Shown here: piece after piece, positions 46,491 through 58,202 of the stretch
Layout of the letters: each line of letters opens with the position of its first letter
Numbering within the stretch: the stretch's first letter is position 1
Assembly: GCF_047948215.1 (NCBI RefSeq)
Contig: NC_134463.1
Location: forward strand, 96,500,657 to 96,564,656
Direction: 5' to 3'
DNA length: 64,000 bases
Origin: Lycorma delicatula
Taxonomy: Eukaryota; Arthropoda; Insecta; Hemiptera; Fulgoridae
Program-made: the position numbers and the translations under genes
Notes under the pieces: model-generated
The model's input: the letters and a program-made list of their open reading frames with translations, nothing else
Told to the model about the DNA's origin: nothing
Databases searched by the model: none

Positions 46491-48019
46491 CAAGCAGGTT
46501 ACTCGTCGCGGCATCGCCCAAGCCATACTTGAATTTTAGACATATTTATTGAATGTTTCAAAGTAATACTTTTGCTTATTATGTTGCTATATTTAAAAGA
46601 TGATGTCAGAAATAGATAATAGAACTCCTGTTCTTATCACTCATAATCATCATTTAACTGTTTGGGTTATTAACGTGTCGTCGACTGTTATCTTTTCAAA
46701 TTGACAAGTTTTTCACTTTTTGAAACACTACACTAACCTTTTGACTTATAAAAGGACTTCTTTTTTCTGAAATGCTTATAAAAAATAGGTAGGAAGAAGC
46801 AACACCAACAAATAAGAATCAGAAAAAAAGAACATGCTTACATGATTGATGATGCCTCTCAAAAAATCATAAGATTTTTTCTTAAATGTTTATAAATAAT
46901 AAATAACAACACTAATAATAAATTTTAATTAAATTATTAACAAATTTTACTACCGTAATTCATTCATTCAATATCGATTGATATTAAAACACAACTATTT
47001 TCGACGCAAATACTATCGATTATTCATTTGAACCCCATAAAATAAAAATTTTGCAAAATCCTTACTTAGTGCACGCCTACTTAAAGATACCCTGAAAATT
47101 TCAAGTCTCTACCTATAATAGTTTTGGCTGTACTTCAATCAGTCAGGACATTTTCTTTTATATATAGAGATTGGAGGATCGTATCTCATTTTCAAATGAA
47201 ATAATTTTAAATTATTTCATTTCGACTGATAATTACAATCGGCTCTCCTGCGGAGCCATAAGTAAGTTTCCCGAAAAAAGCACGTAATAAGGGAGTCCTT
47301 AAGGAATCCCCAAAATAAATAATACACTATGAAATTTCAAGCTGTCATATATCACAAACCGTTAATTTCAGCGCCATATAGTCCAAAAAAAAAAAAAAAA
47401 ATAATAAGAAAGAATAAAAAGAAAAAGAAAGAAAAAAAAACAAATTTTCGTTTATGAAAAATTAATGTACAAGAATTAAACTTTGTAAGTAATTATGATT
47501 AACTCATTGTAATCGAATATTCCAGCGCAGTATTGCTTATACATAATCAAAATATAATATTTCTATTACATCATTTTAACACCTTGATTGTCGGGGAGAA
47601 AACGACAATGTATGACATTTTTAGGGAATTCAGTAAAACGAAACATGTTTGGTAAATATATTTTTCAAAAAATTTCAAATAAATCGATTAAAGTTTACAA
47701 TACTCCAGCTGGGCGTAAAAATTCGTAATAAAACTGAAAATTAACTTATTCTAATCGTAAGTTTTTTAAAAACGATGCAGCTTTTACAAATAATGTGATA
47801 AGCCGTTTTCAAGTATCGATATAGGATAGCAGTTTAGTGCAAACGCTAGGATGTAGTTTCGAAGTTTCTACAATTCCTAAACGTTGTGTCGTATTAGAAA
47901 AACGATATATACTTTTGTAAAAATATTTTATATTTATCCTCTTTAATAGCGATATTCCTGTTCGTAGAGTCCTAAAGCGTTTATTATACCAGTAATTGAT
48001 AAAACACTTTTATTTTTCC
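46491..48019. other. AT-rich spacer with degraded repeats
   Basis: 47040-47180 (ending in a TATATATAGAGATTGG block) resembles a transposon edge. An A-rich run lies at 47385-47450. No coding. Confidence 0.35.
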
Positions 48020-48845
48020 GTCTACATAGCGCTACAGCTGTAGAAGGAAAAGTATTGTAATCGATCCAGTTTGGAGATATGCGATTTTCACCGGATCTTA
48101 AAATTTTGACATTTAAGGAACCCAGAAAACGGGATGAAAATTTTCGGGATGTAAATATGTATGTATAAATTCGATATTGGCCTCTAAATCACCTTATGCC
48201 TCTAGAATTACTGGACCGATTTTGACCAAACTTCGTCAGATTACTACTATATATGGGGCATTGATACCATTAAATTTTTAACTCAAAAGGTTAAGGGCGT
48301 TAGACTGTAGAACAAGGTCACCACCATCAGTATCTTGAGATTTCGCCTGATTAAGGTCATATTTTCTTATGCGCATTTCTTAAAAATTAAAATAATATTT
48401 ACAAAAAACTTAACAAAATACCATTCAAGAAATGCTGTTATAGTAGTCTCCTGTGTTGTGACGTCACAGGTGAGCGGTAGAATTAAATAAATGAATAATA
48501 TTTAAAGTGTAAAAAAAGTAACTCGGTCTGGCTGGGTCTCGAGCTCGATCTCCCGGTTGAATCGGTACCTGGTGCGTTAAGTCTCGCGGCTACACCAGTC
48601 TGCCGACCGTACAAGCAAAATCTGTTATATGCAAGTTGTGAAATTACATTAGTTTAGTTAGTACCGACCGTCGCCGCTAGTACCGCCACACCCGCGCGAA
48701 TTAAATACGGTATGCGCTCGAGTTTTACTTGCAATCATTGAATTAAATAAACGAAAAAATACTATATTTAAATAAAAAGATAAATATTTAAATCAAGTTG
48801 TGTATGTAACTGGTGGTGCATCAGAACACGGCTTTCCCGGAAGTA
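48020..48845 (-). repeat. Pol III-type repeat S2, copy 3
   Basis: The best preserved of the three. On the - strand, box A TGGTGTAGCCGCG (48597-48585) and box B GAGCTCGAGACCC (48546-48534) lie about 40 bases apart, as in a tRNA gene. The head continues into a long body shared with copies 1 and 2 (CTGGACCGATTTTGACCAAA, AAGGTCACCACCATCAGTAT). No coding frame. Confidence 0.7.
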
Positions 48846-50018
48846 ATATTAAGTCCTAGAACTGTGTTGTAGATTTTTTTTGTTCTCTTTAGATTTAACT
48901 TATTTAATTATTACAGCAAGATTTACGCGTAATATAAATTAATTTTACATAATTCGAAAAAGGAAAATCCTCTTTTGATGAAGGAAAAAATAAAATAATT
49001 TTTTCTGTTTTCTAAATTTAATTTGCGAATTGTATAAATACTGAATCCGTTTTTGTCAGAAAGTAAAAATTAAAATGTGTAAAATATTTTGATTATGTAC
49101 GGTTGAGAAATTACGAAAGGTTTCTGAGATTTAAGTTAAGGAAAAACCACTAGGTGTTGCCCTCGAAATTTCGTAATTACGGTAAAGCACTTTTCTAAAA
49201 TAGGAATTTTTAAAAAACCTAATTAATCTTTTAGAGAAGTAGTTGTATTTGTTCTGATCCATGAGTCACAAACCTGTAAAATAAGCTGCTTCTTAAACGC
49301 TTACATCACGCTGAGGTCTTCGTTTTGGTATAAATCTTACGGAATTATTTGTAGTATGGATATAGTAGCAAAATAAAAGTTTTACTAATCATGAATTAAG
49401 GTGTCCTGCAAAGGATTCTTTATTATTGTATCATGCCAGTGTTAATTAATCAAAGGCTGGTAATATTAATTTATATTATTTGCAGGATGTATCTCGCATA
49501 GAAAAAGAAAATATTTGCTAATAGCCGTAAGCAGTTAAATTATTAAGCAGTAAATTAACGTATAGAAAAAATAGACTATTATTACAACCCCTAAGCTTCT
49601 TTAATGTTTACTACATTATTTTAGTTGAAAATCCACTAACTGAAAATAATTAGTCAGCATCCTGAGAATAATAATAATTGTTCTATTTTATTTGATCCTT
49701 AAAATGTAAATTAACATGTTATTAAAAAATATAAATAAAATTTATCTTCTTAGATCTCTGTAAACAATGAAATATTAAATTAAAGAATTTATTTTTTGTA
49801 GTGAAAACTGGAAGAGTACATCTTAAAATAGTTTTTATTATTTTAATTCACTTACAGGCTGACTGACTCGGTTTTAAGGAACTGAACTTCGCTCAAATTT
49901 TAAGGAATGCGTATAACGGAGAAATGGATTCATTCTTCTGGTTATGACTGATAAAAAACGAATCCGTGATTTTTTTTAATATTAGGTAAGAAAGCTGAAT
50001 ATTTATTTAATACTTATA
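48846..50018. other. AT-rich spacer, nothing recognised
   Basis: No repeat relationship, exon or RNA gene seen. Confidence 0.35.
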
Positions 50019-51295
50019 CGAGGTGTGTTCAAAAAGTAACGAACCATTTTTGTTTTTTGAAAAGAATTTTATTTGTTTGTCTACATTAACGTTATACCGT
50101 TCAAAATAGTCCCCATTAGATATTATATACTTATACCAGCGCTTTTTCCAATCCCCGAAACAGTTCTGGAACTCGATCTTTGGAATAATGTTTACCTCTT
50201 TCAGCTATTCACTTTTAATCTCATCTATGCTTGTAAAACGACGGCCCTTCAAGGTTCTCTTTGTTTATGGAAATAGAAAAAAGTCACTCGGAGTTATTTC
50301 TGGCGAATATGGCGGCTGAGATATCATTACAGTGTTATTTTTGGCTAAAAGTTGACGAACAAGTGTGAGCAGGTGCATTATCGTGGCGCAAAAGCCATAA
50401 ATTGTTTCCGGGCCTTTTTTCGGATTGCTTCACGCAAACGGCGTTGAACTTGAAGATAATACTCCTTACTGATCGTTTGACCTTGCGGCAAGAACTCATG
50501 ATGCACTATGCCGATAAAATCAAAGAACAAGCAATTTGAGCATAACCTTCACATTCGACCGTACTTGTGGAGCTTTATTCGGTCTTGGTGATCCAGAATG
50601 CCTCCATTGGGACGATTGAGCCTTAGTTTCGACATCATATCCGTAAACCGATGTTTCATCACCCATTAAGACACTTTTCAGTAGTTCTGCATCGTTGTTG
50701 ACTTCATTTAACGACTCCTGAGCAACTTCCATTCGCCGCTGTTTTTGTTCGAAATTCAAAAATTTTGGAACAAATGTTGCTGTCATTCGTTTCATACCCA
50801 AAACATCCGAAAAACTTTCATGGCATGAGCCATTTGATATCCCAATATCATCAGCGAGTTCTGTTGATTGTGATTCGGCGATCATTCACAATCATTTCTT
50901 TCACCTTTTCATCGGTTGATGTGCTGTGGCGTCCGGGGCGCTCGTCATCCTCAACGTCTTCACGACCTTCTTGGAAACGCTCATTACACTCGTAAACCCT
51001 TTCATTACTCACAGTAGACTCACCAAAAGCAATACTTAACATTATTAAAACTCTGCTATAAAATTTAATACAAATTCTCTGATCCATTATTTATACAAAT
51101 AAAAAAAACGCCGATCTTACCAAAACATGTGATTTCCGTTTGACAGATGACAACAGACAAAACATCCAGTGTAGCTAAAAACGTACAGATACAGTTCAGA
51201 CATGTTTACCAATACAACAACGAAAAAATCCCGAGAATCGGACTAATACAATCCGCGAAATTTCAAAATTTTCGTTACTTTTTGAATACACCTCG
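50019..51295 (-). mobile_element. DD34D mariner element with both inverted ends
   Basis: 1277 bp between TA dinucleotides (50017-50018 and 51296-51297). The ends are CGAGGTGTGTTCAAAAAGTA at 50019 and the complement of CGAGGTGTATTCAAAAAGTA ending at 51295. The - strand carries a full-length but broken mariner transposase. It lies outside the predicted sclerostin-like coding exons. Confidence 0.93.
50085..51087 (-). pseudogene. Mariner (DD34D) transposase, broken
   Basis: Starts MDQRICIKFYSRVLIML at 51087. EGREDVEDDERPGRHSTS is the GRP linker (P-G-R-H here). After a frameshift near 50880: ELADDIGISNGSCHESFSDV LGMKRM, NFEQKQRRMEVAQE, and the first D in VLMGDETSVYGYDVETKAQS. Further on, in shifted frames, are HDNAPAHT (second D) and QPPYSPEITPSDFFLF (third D in the usual place, SPE replacing SPD upstream of it). 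It ends CFGDWKKRWYKYIISNGDYF. There is a premature stop in the last quarter (KSE then stop). Dead copy, full domain order kept. Confidence 0.92.
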
Positions 51296-52096
51296 TATTT
51301 GTGGATGTTAAATATAGATAGATTACGTTATGTAATTTAACCCCATTATTCGTTCTAGTCAAAAATAATAGTTAAATTATTGGAAAAAATTAAAAATAAT
51401 GTTTTTTATCCGATGAAAACCTATTATTAATCAAAGTAATCTAATGATAATACAATAAACCTATTAAATAAAAGTTTACAGAATTTTGAACCGAAAAGTG
51501 GAAACGCTGAAGAACCGTTAATAAATGTTAAAAATTTAGAACTGGTTGCTAATTTCGATTTTTAACAATCATCATTTTAAAAGGGAATTAGTAAAGTAAA
51601 TAAACAAAAAATTAACTAAATAAATATTATCGATATAAATAAGACTACCAAATATTACAAAAAATTATTTCTACCCTTGTTTAAGAAAAATAATGAACTA
51701 AAAACAGCTACTAAATAGGTAGACATATTTAAAAGTAAAACATTAATATAGCCTGATCAATTTGAACTCCTCACCAGTCTCATTGGCCACTACGTCCTTT
51801 TCCACGCCCCTTTTATAGAGTTGGTAAAATAAACGTTTATATCTAGAAATATTAACAGTAGAAACGTTCAATCGTCATTGGAATACAGTAACGTAAATAA
51901 GTATATTTAACAAGATAAATATTTATTGATTTTAAGATAAAAACTTTTCACAAGCGACTTTTTTTAATATATTAAAAATTGTAAAAGGCTATATTAGATT
52001 GAACCATATCGTTAATCAATAATACGTTTACTACGTATTATTTACTACGTCTACTGCTATTATTATTAATAAAGTAAGATTCTCATAATGTTTTTT
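51296..52096. other. AT-rich spacer, nothing recognised
   Basis: No repeats or exon signals recognised. Confidence 0.35.
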
Positions 52097-52123
52097 ACTT
52101 CCTTGTACGAAGTAAAGGAAGTA

Positions 52124-52830
52124 ACAATTGCTAACATGTACAGGAACCAAACAGCAACAGTAATAATTGAAGAACATAAGAAAAAGAAGCCGTAATAAGA
52201 AAGGGAGTCCGACAAGGATGTTCCCTATCTCCGTTACTTTTTAATATTTATATTGAACTAGCAGTTAATGATGTTAAAGAACAATTTAGATTCGGAGTAA
52301 CAGTACAAGGTGAAAAGATAAAGATGCTACGATTTGCTGATGATATAGTAATTCTAGCCGAGAGTAAAAAGGATTTAGAAGAAACAATGAACGGCATAGA
52401 TGAAGTCCTACGCAAAAACTATCGCATGAAAATAAACAAGAACAAAACAAAAGTAATGAAATGTAGTAGAAATAACAAAGATGGACCACTGAATGTGAAA
52501 ATAGGAGGAGAAAAGATTATGGAGGTAGAAGAATTTTGTTATTTGTGATGGACGAAGCAAATAGATGAAGAAAGAAGCATTTGGAAAAATATAGTTAAAA
52601 GAAGAGACAGACTTATAGGCCACATACTAAGGCATCCTGGAATAGTCGTTTAATATTGGAAGGCCGGTAGAAGGAAAAAATTGTGTAGGCAGGCCACGTT
52701 TGGAATACGTAAAACAAATTGTTAGGGATGTAGGATGTAGAGGGTATACTGAAATGAAACGACTAGCACTAGATAGGGAATCTTGGAGAGCTGCATCAAA
52801 CCAGTCAAATGACTGAAGACAAAAAAAAAA
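52124..52830 (+). mobile_element. 5'-truncated LINE with 19-bp target duplication
   Basis: The target GTACGAAGTAAAGGAAGTA is present at 52105-52123 and 52831-52849, perfectly repeated. The insert starts inside the reverse transcriptase (KGVRQGCSLSPLLFNIYIEL), keeps LRFADDIVILAESKKDLEET (F-A-D-D motif) and MKINKNKTKVMKCSRN. It reaches EEFCYL, where two internal deletions remove about 300 bp relative to the copy at 23928-24554. It resumes at ERSIWKNIVKRRDRLIGHIL and ends in ACTGAAGACAAAAAAAAAA. Same family as 18461-19800 and 23928-24554. The perfect duplication means it is a rather young insertion. Confidence 0.93.
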
Positions 52831-52998
52831 GTACGAAGTAAAGGAAGTATTGTGATCACGGAAAATTTCGGTTTTCAGATTTCAACGGAAATATCCATTT
52901 TGATCTTCCCTGAATCCATTTTGGTAAGTTTCGACGTGACGTCTCGCATAACTCGAAAACGATTAACCGTAGGATGTTGAAAGTTTTGATTTTGGACT

Positions 52999-53766
52999 AG
53001 TGGCGGGTCGTAGTTAAAATTAGTGGGGGTGCTGCTCCAGAAAATGTTTTTCTGGGCGTTTACAAGGCCACGGCTAAAGTTTTATGTAAAATAAAAGAAC
53101 GGAAACAAAATGAATGAAATAGTAGTTGGAAGCAGGATAATAATCTAATTCTACACTTTATCACATTCAAGAATACGGTACACGGCTTTTAAGTACACTG
53201 TGCTTAAAACCCATATTCGGTTTAACCGAATAAGTAATAAAATGTCAATACAGATAATATTTTTTAGTATTATTAGATAATAACTTAATAAAATATCCGC
53301 TTAAAAACACTATAGTCCAGTGATGCATAATTTAAATTTCCATGTACACAGAAACAAATACATAATTAGTTTTTACTAACTATCTTTTCTATCGCCATTT
53401 CAACCAGAAAAGGGAATGAACAAGGAACATTCCTTACGCACGTGAAGTTAAAAAAAAATCTTCCACTAGCACGCCAGGGTCGGCACTGCGGGATCAACAG
53501 TGCTCTATTTCCTTTACAGTCTCGCGTGCAGCCTATGTGCGCATGCCACAACAGCCAAACACCACACCGCTGGAACTGTGAAGCGCACAGTTCCATACAA
53601 AGATTTTTGTATCTTTTTCATAAACTAGGGGATGGCTACTGACATTAAGCTTAAGGATTATATACTGTACAAGTATAAAGAAGAAAGGACTCATATTAGA
53701 TGTTATCGATAATATCAATTAGAAAGTGGGGTGCTGCAATTCTACAGTGCCTCTACGTGAGCTGCC
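52999..53766. mobile_element. Possible hAT-type non-autonomous insertion in repeat X
   Basis: Compared with the uninterrupted copy, repeat X is split here by about 768 bp starting AGTGGCGGGTCGTAG and ending CTACGTGAGCTGCCACT, whose outer bases form an inverted pair (AGTGGC / GCCACT). A CAGTGGC-like terminus is typical of hAT elements. The 8-bp duplication is not clean (TTTGGACT on the left, TTTAGGACT on the right). No transposase coding. Confidence 0.5.
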
Positions 53767-54229
53767 ACTGTTTAGGACTGTGGTAACATCTTGTTGTGCA
53801 CCTCCGCTTTTGATTGCAGTCGACCGGACCAACAGCCTAATATCCAACAAATTTGGATTTTGGACTTTTTCTTATCTGCAGTAATAAGCCCTCATTGAGA
53901 GCTTTTCAACATTAGTGGTACTTTCATTGGTTCCAGACTTACAGCCTAATAAACCTTTAATTAATGAAATCTTTGGATCTTATAAGGGAAAGGGAAATCG
54001 GTTCGAATCCGACTTCGTCTCCTTTTTTTACTTTTTTTTTCTTTAAATATATTGATTTATTAATAATAATTATTAACCTCTGATTGTAAAAAAAAAAATA
54101 CAGTAAATAATAATTCAATAATAATAAAAAAAAAAATATCAAAAGTTATTAATGAAATAAAATCTTATGTATTTTTCATTTAAAAAAAAATGTGTATATG
54201 TATGTAATTTAATAGGCGTACAAGGAAGT

Positions 54230-56689
54230 CATGTTGTGTTACATCAAATGTTTTTAAAAATATTTTATTTTTATTTAGGTTGTAATAAATTTATTTTATT
54301 ACCAGTTCAAGAGCAACGTTGAATCTTAACCGATATAACTCGAGTAAACAAAAATCTCACTGGGACTTTCCTTTTCTTGATCATTTATTCGAATCAAAGT
54401 TACTTGATTCTTTTACAAATTACTCTTCTTTCTTAAAGTTTTCATTTTACATTCCAACATTGTGTTTATGAAAATCTATTTAATATTTATTTATTATTAA
54501 AATTTATTTTATCCTTAATAATTGCTTTACTGTTTACCGATCGACGGAAAATTAATCTTATGGAAATATTTATTTTTAATTAGGTTGCGTTTTTTACTGA
54601 AACATTTTTTTATCGTAATCATTAAAAAAAACCAAAAAAAACCGGATAATTGAACAAATTACAATTTGAATTTCTTTTTCTATTTGTGTTATACAATAAA
54701 CGAATATTGAAAAATCCTTTGATTGGATTTTTAAATTGTTCGTTTTTTTCTGATTTTATTTTTAGATTCTCTCAAAATAAACTAAGGAATGTAATAATAA
54801 AAAAATATAGTATATTCAGCTGTATGTTATGAAAAATTTATATTTTAGCTCGAAGTTTTTCAATTACTGACCTTTTTTGTTTCTAAAAATAAAATCAATA
54901 ATCATATAATACTGCGAGGTAGTGTTTAATGTTAGATTCAATATATCTAAAAATACGCGTTTATTTCCATATTTGGTTATTTTAATGATGCCAGCTAAAC
55001 AATTTTTAACGTTAAGTATGTTTATAAAACGATTGTTACGTCTGCTGATCAAACAGACGTAACGTTCGCTATAAAAAAAAATTCAACGAATAATTAATTG
55101 ACGCGGTATAATCTGTAACATAATTACAGGATGTTTTGAATAATACTGTTATTGCAGCTGCTTCAAAACGATGGAGATTTTCGTTTTATAGCTGTACTAC
55201 GTGTACGTGTTCTTATGTAAGGTATCGAATACACAACAGAGTTAGATATATACCCGCGTATATGTTTATATTACTTAAACATACACGTACAAAAATCGGG
55301 GATTAATTATGACTTTATAGTTGTTTACAGGAAGCAAGATTAACAAAAAAAACAAAAAAACAACAAATTACCTTTAATTTTATATAATAGGTTATTACCT
55401 TTAAAATCAAGATTTTTTTTCTAATAGGGGAAAAATAATGTTTCCTTCCGCTATAAAAATTAATATAATATTAAATTATGTTTACCGAAGGTAATTTGTA
55501 AATTTTATTAAAAGCAATTTGACAAGCAAAAAGAGAATTTCTTTATAGGTGTGTATGGCTTTACTGCATTTCACTGTCACACGACTGTAACGTCTAACGT
55601 TTGTTAAAATACATTAATACTTCTACTTATGTTTTCATAATTTATATTAATTCGAACTTCTATCGTCTGTTATATTTCTTTTAGAAGAAATCGTGTTATT
55701 ATTATCTGTATTATAAAAAAAAAATTAAACGTAAGTTGCCAAAAATATTGCTTTGATGTGTGAACGACCGCACTTGTACGACTAAGTTTTGCTACAGTAC
55801 TAACAGTTAACTAAAACAATGTATAACGTCACTATAGGCGTTATACGTTTAGTGAACATATGCGGAAATTATTCCTCCTGTTTCTCTTACTGAATTTAAT
55901 TAAAGAACGAATGTAACGATAAACACATCTTTTTTTATTCAGTCCGTGGATAAGGAAGTAATAAAAACGTTTCATTTATTATACTCGAATGATTTTTACT
56001 AAATTAAATTTAAAGAAAACAATGAGAGTTTTAAAAGTTGTTTAATACTACGGTTAACAGTAAGGAATTGGATAATCGTGTGTAGAAGTTTATCAGGAAA
56101 ACTTAAATAATATCTGAATGAAAGTAACATCCTTGATCTTGAAGCCACCGACATTGATTTTTACAAGTTATCGCTTTAGTTACAAATTAAAATTTTGAAA
56201 TTCATATGGAAAATAAATGAACTGTTAGACACGTATATCAGAAGTTTACTGTTGATGATTTTGTTATTAAAATTTCAAACTAACGTGGAATTGAAAAATA
56301 AAACGAGCTCGAGTATAAACAGCGAGGAAGGATTAACATTTCTCAGACTTACTAATGATCTGGGGAATGAAAATTTTCGAAAAAAATGTTATTCTACGAA
56401 ACAGTTTCATTCATGAAGACAGAAATAAAACTATTTTGAAAGGAAAATCTTAAGAGAGAAGAATTCGTTATCCGACCAAAATTCCGTGGATGATTTCGTA
56501 AATTAAGATCCACCCTCATTTGGGTAACAATAAATATTAAGAGTTGCCCTCACTGGTGGGTAAAACTGTAAACTGTAAGTTTAGTTTTATTTTTGGTTTA
56601 TACCGCTTGATTTTTTTTCTTATGATATAAAAATCAAAAATCTTTACGATAAAAAAGATTTTCTAAAAAAATTGATGTGGACACCACAT
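54230..56689. other. AT-rich spacer with two short hairpins
   Basis: Perfect stems at 55035-55063 (GTTACGTCTG / CAGACGTAAC, 9-base loop) and 55821-55846 (GTATAACG / CGTTATAC). Open frames such as 56195-56416 have no support beyond length. No repeat family recognised. Confidence 0.4.
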
Positions 56690-57354
56690 GAATTCCTTGT
56701 ACGCCTATTAAATTACATATACACATTTTTTTAAAATGAAAAGTACATACAATTTTATTTCATTAATAACTTCTGATATTTTTTCATATTTTTTTTATTG
56801 TTATTATTGAATTATTATTTATTGTAAAACTTTTTTTACAATCGAAGGTTAATAATTATTAATAAATCAATATATTTAAGTTAAAAAAAGGAAATGATGT
56901 CGGATTCGAACCGATGTGCCTTCCCCTTATAAGATCCAAATATTTCATTAATTAAAGTTTTATTGGGCTATTACTCTGGAACCAGTAAAAATAAGTGCCA
57001 CTTATGATATATCATTGAAAAGCTGTCATTGAGGGCTTAGTACTTCAGTTAATAAAAACTGAAGTAAATCAAACGTTTTGGATTTTGATTTTTTTTTTGG
57101 ACATTTTTGGTCCAGTTGATTGCAATCAAAAGGGGAGGTGTAAAACTAGATTTTATAACAGTCCTAAATCCAAAATATCAACATCCTACGGCCAATCGTT
57201 TTTGAGTTACACGAGATACATACGTACGTTCAGACGTGACGCCGAAACTAGTCAAAATTGATTCAGGGATGATCGAAATTATTATTTCCGTTGAGATCTG
57301 AAAACCGAAATTTTTCGCGATTACAATAATTCCTTTAATTTGTACAAGGAAGTA
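56690..57354 (+). repeat. Repeat X, uninterrupted copy
   Basis: About 665 bp from CATGAATTCCTTGTACGCC to TTTGTACAAGGAAGTAAA. The ends are inverted over about 12 bases (AxTTCCTTGTAC / GTACAAGGAAGT). It carries GGATTCGAACC at 56902-56912, the complement of a perfect tRNA box B. On the - strand the 3' half of a tRNA-like fold can be followed from GGATCTTATAAGGGGAAGG to CGACATCATTTCC and a T run. It also holds a short hairpin at 57041-57066 (TACTTCAGTT / AACTGAAGTA). No coding. Confidence 0.7.
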
Positions 57355-57529
57355 AAAACGGAATTTATACCTTGTAAGTTTTTGAGATCACTGATTTTTC
57401 TTATAAAATTGCAATATAAGTTAACAATTCTCTTAGAAAAACAACTGACCGTTGTGACAGTTATATAAAATGTTAATTATTTTATTTATTTAGTATTTAC
57501 ACACAATGTAGTATTTATCAACGGATGAA

Positions 57530-57900
57530 GCAGGAGATTACGAATTTGAATGTGGTTCTTGTGATAAAGTTTATATCAGTCAGACCGGTAGGTCTTTTGA
57601 AAAATATAAATGAAATATGTATCAAACTTGTATATTTTGAAAAACATCAATTTATAAAAAGTTATAATCTCGTTTTTCCGATAAGAAGACGGTTTCTAAT
57701 TATGCTTTGTCATTTAATTGATGAGAATCATGTTTTTAATGGCACTTCAAGATACTTTATTTGAAGAAAAAAGGTTTAAAACTGAACATTTTAGTCATTG
57801 GAAATTAATAAATTTAAAAATTGTAATTTACATCTAAACGATCAGTTAAACTTGAATAGTTCGCCGTTATTCAATTTATATAAATGGGAATGGGCTTCTT
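57530..57900 (+). pseudogene. Penelope-like element remnant: GIY-YIG endonuclease and tail
   Basis: Reads AGDYEFECGSCDKVYISQTG RSFEKYK, which keeps the G-x-Y...C-x-x-C...Y-I-x-Q-T-G-R-S-F pattern of Penelope-type GIY-YIG domains (Ile replaced in GIY, Gly replaced in YIG). In a shifted frame LCHLIDENHVF matches the H-L-x-x-x-N-H box. It then reads INKFKNCNLHLNDQLNLNSS PLFNLY, the usual L-N-D-Q-L tail. Stops and frameshifts make it dead. The reverse transcriptase part is absent. Confidence 0.72.
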
Positions 57901-58202
57901 ATCATTTAGAAAGTACCGCCCCTTTTTCTGAATTGACCGATAGTATTTACTGTTCAATTTATACGTTACTGACATGTACACTCCCTGTTGCTCTTTGTCT
58001 TGGTGCGTTTTATCTCTTTTGGTTTTTGTATTTACGTCTTTCGTTGTATGTACTTCTAGCTTTAGTAGTATGAGGAAGGTACTGTCTACCGAAGTAAGAG
58101 TTGTGTGATCGATTAAAATAATTTTGTGAAAATCAAATAACACGTTGGTTTATTTTCTTTTTTTTTGTATTTATTTATTTATTATTATTTTGGATATTTG
58201 TA

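Larger units (their letters stand above)
52097..54229 (-). mobile_element. Repeat X, copy with two nested insertions
   Basis: Its ends match the copy at 56690-57354 in inverse orientation: ACTTCCTTGTACGAAGTAAA at 52097 and GGCGTACAAGGAAGTCATG ending at about 54232. Between them lie a LINE insertion (52124-52849 including its duplication) and a 0.77-kb insertion (about 52999-53766). Without these the element would be about 640 bp, like the other copy. The unit carries a perfect tRNA box B (GGTTCGAATCC, 54000-54010) and then a T run from 54023, like a Pol III terminator. No coding capacity. Confidence 0.75.

Noticed and set aside
53998..54030. Possible functional tRNA gene at the GGTTCGAATCC box
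   Set aside because: Only the 3' half looks like a tRNA; no box A or matching acceptor 5' strand lies upstream, and the same segment recurs in repeat X.
56195..56416. 73-codon + strand frame ending STKQFHS
   Set aside because: Composition is ordinary for AT-rich DNA and nothing supports expression.
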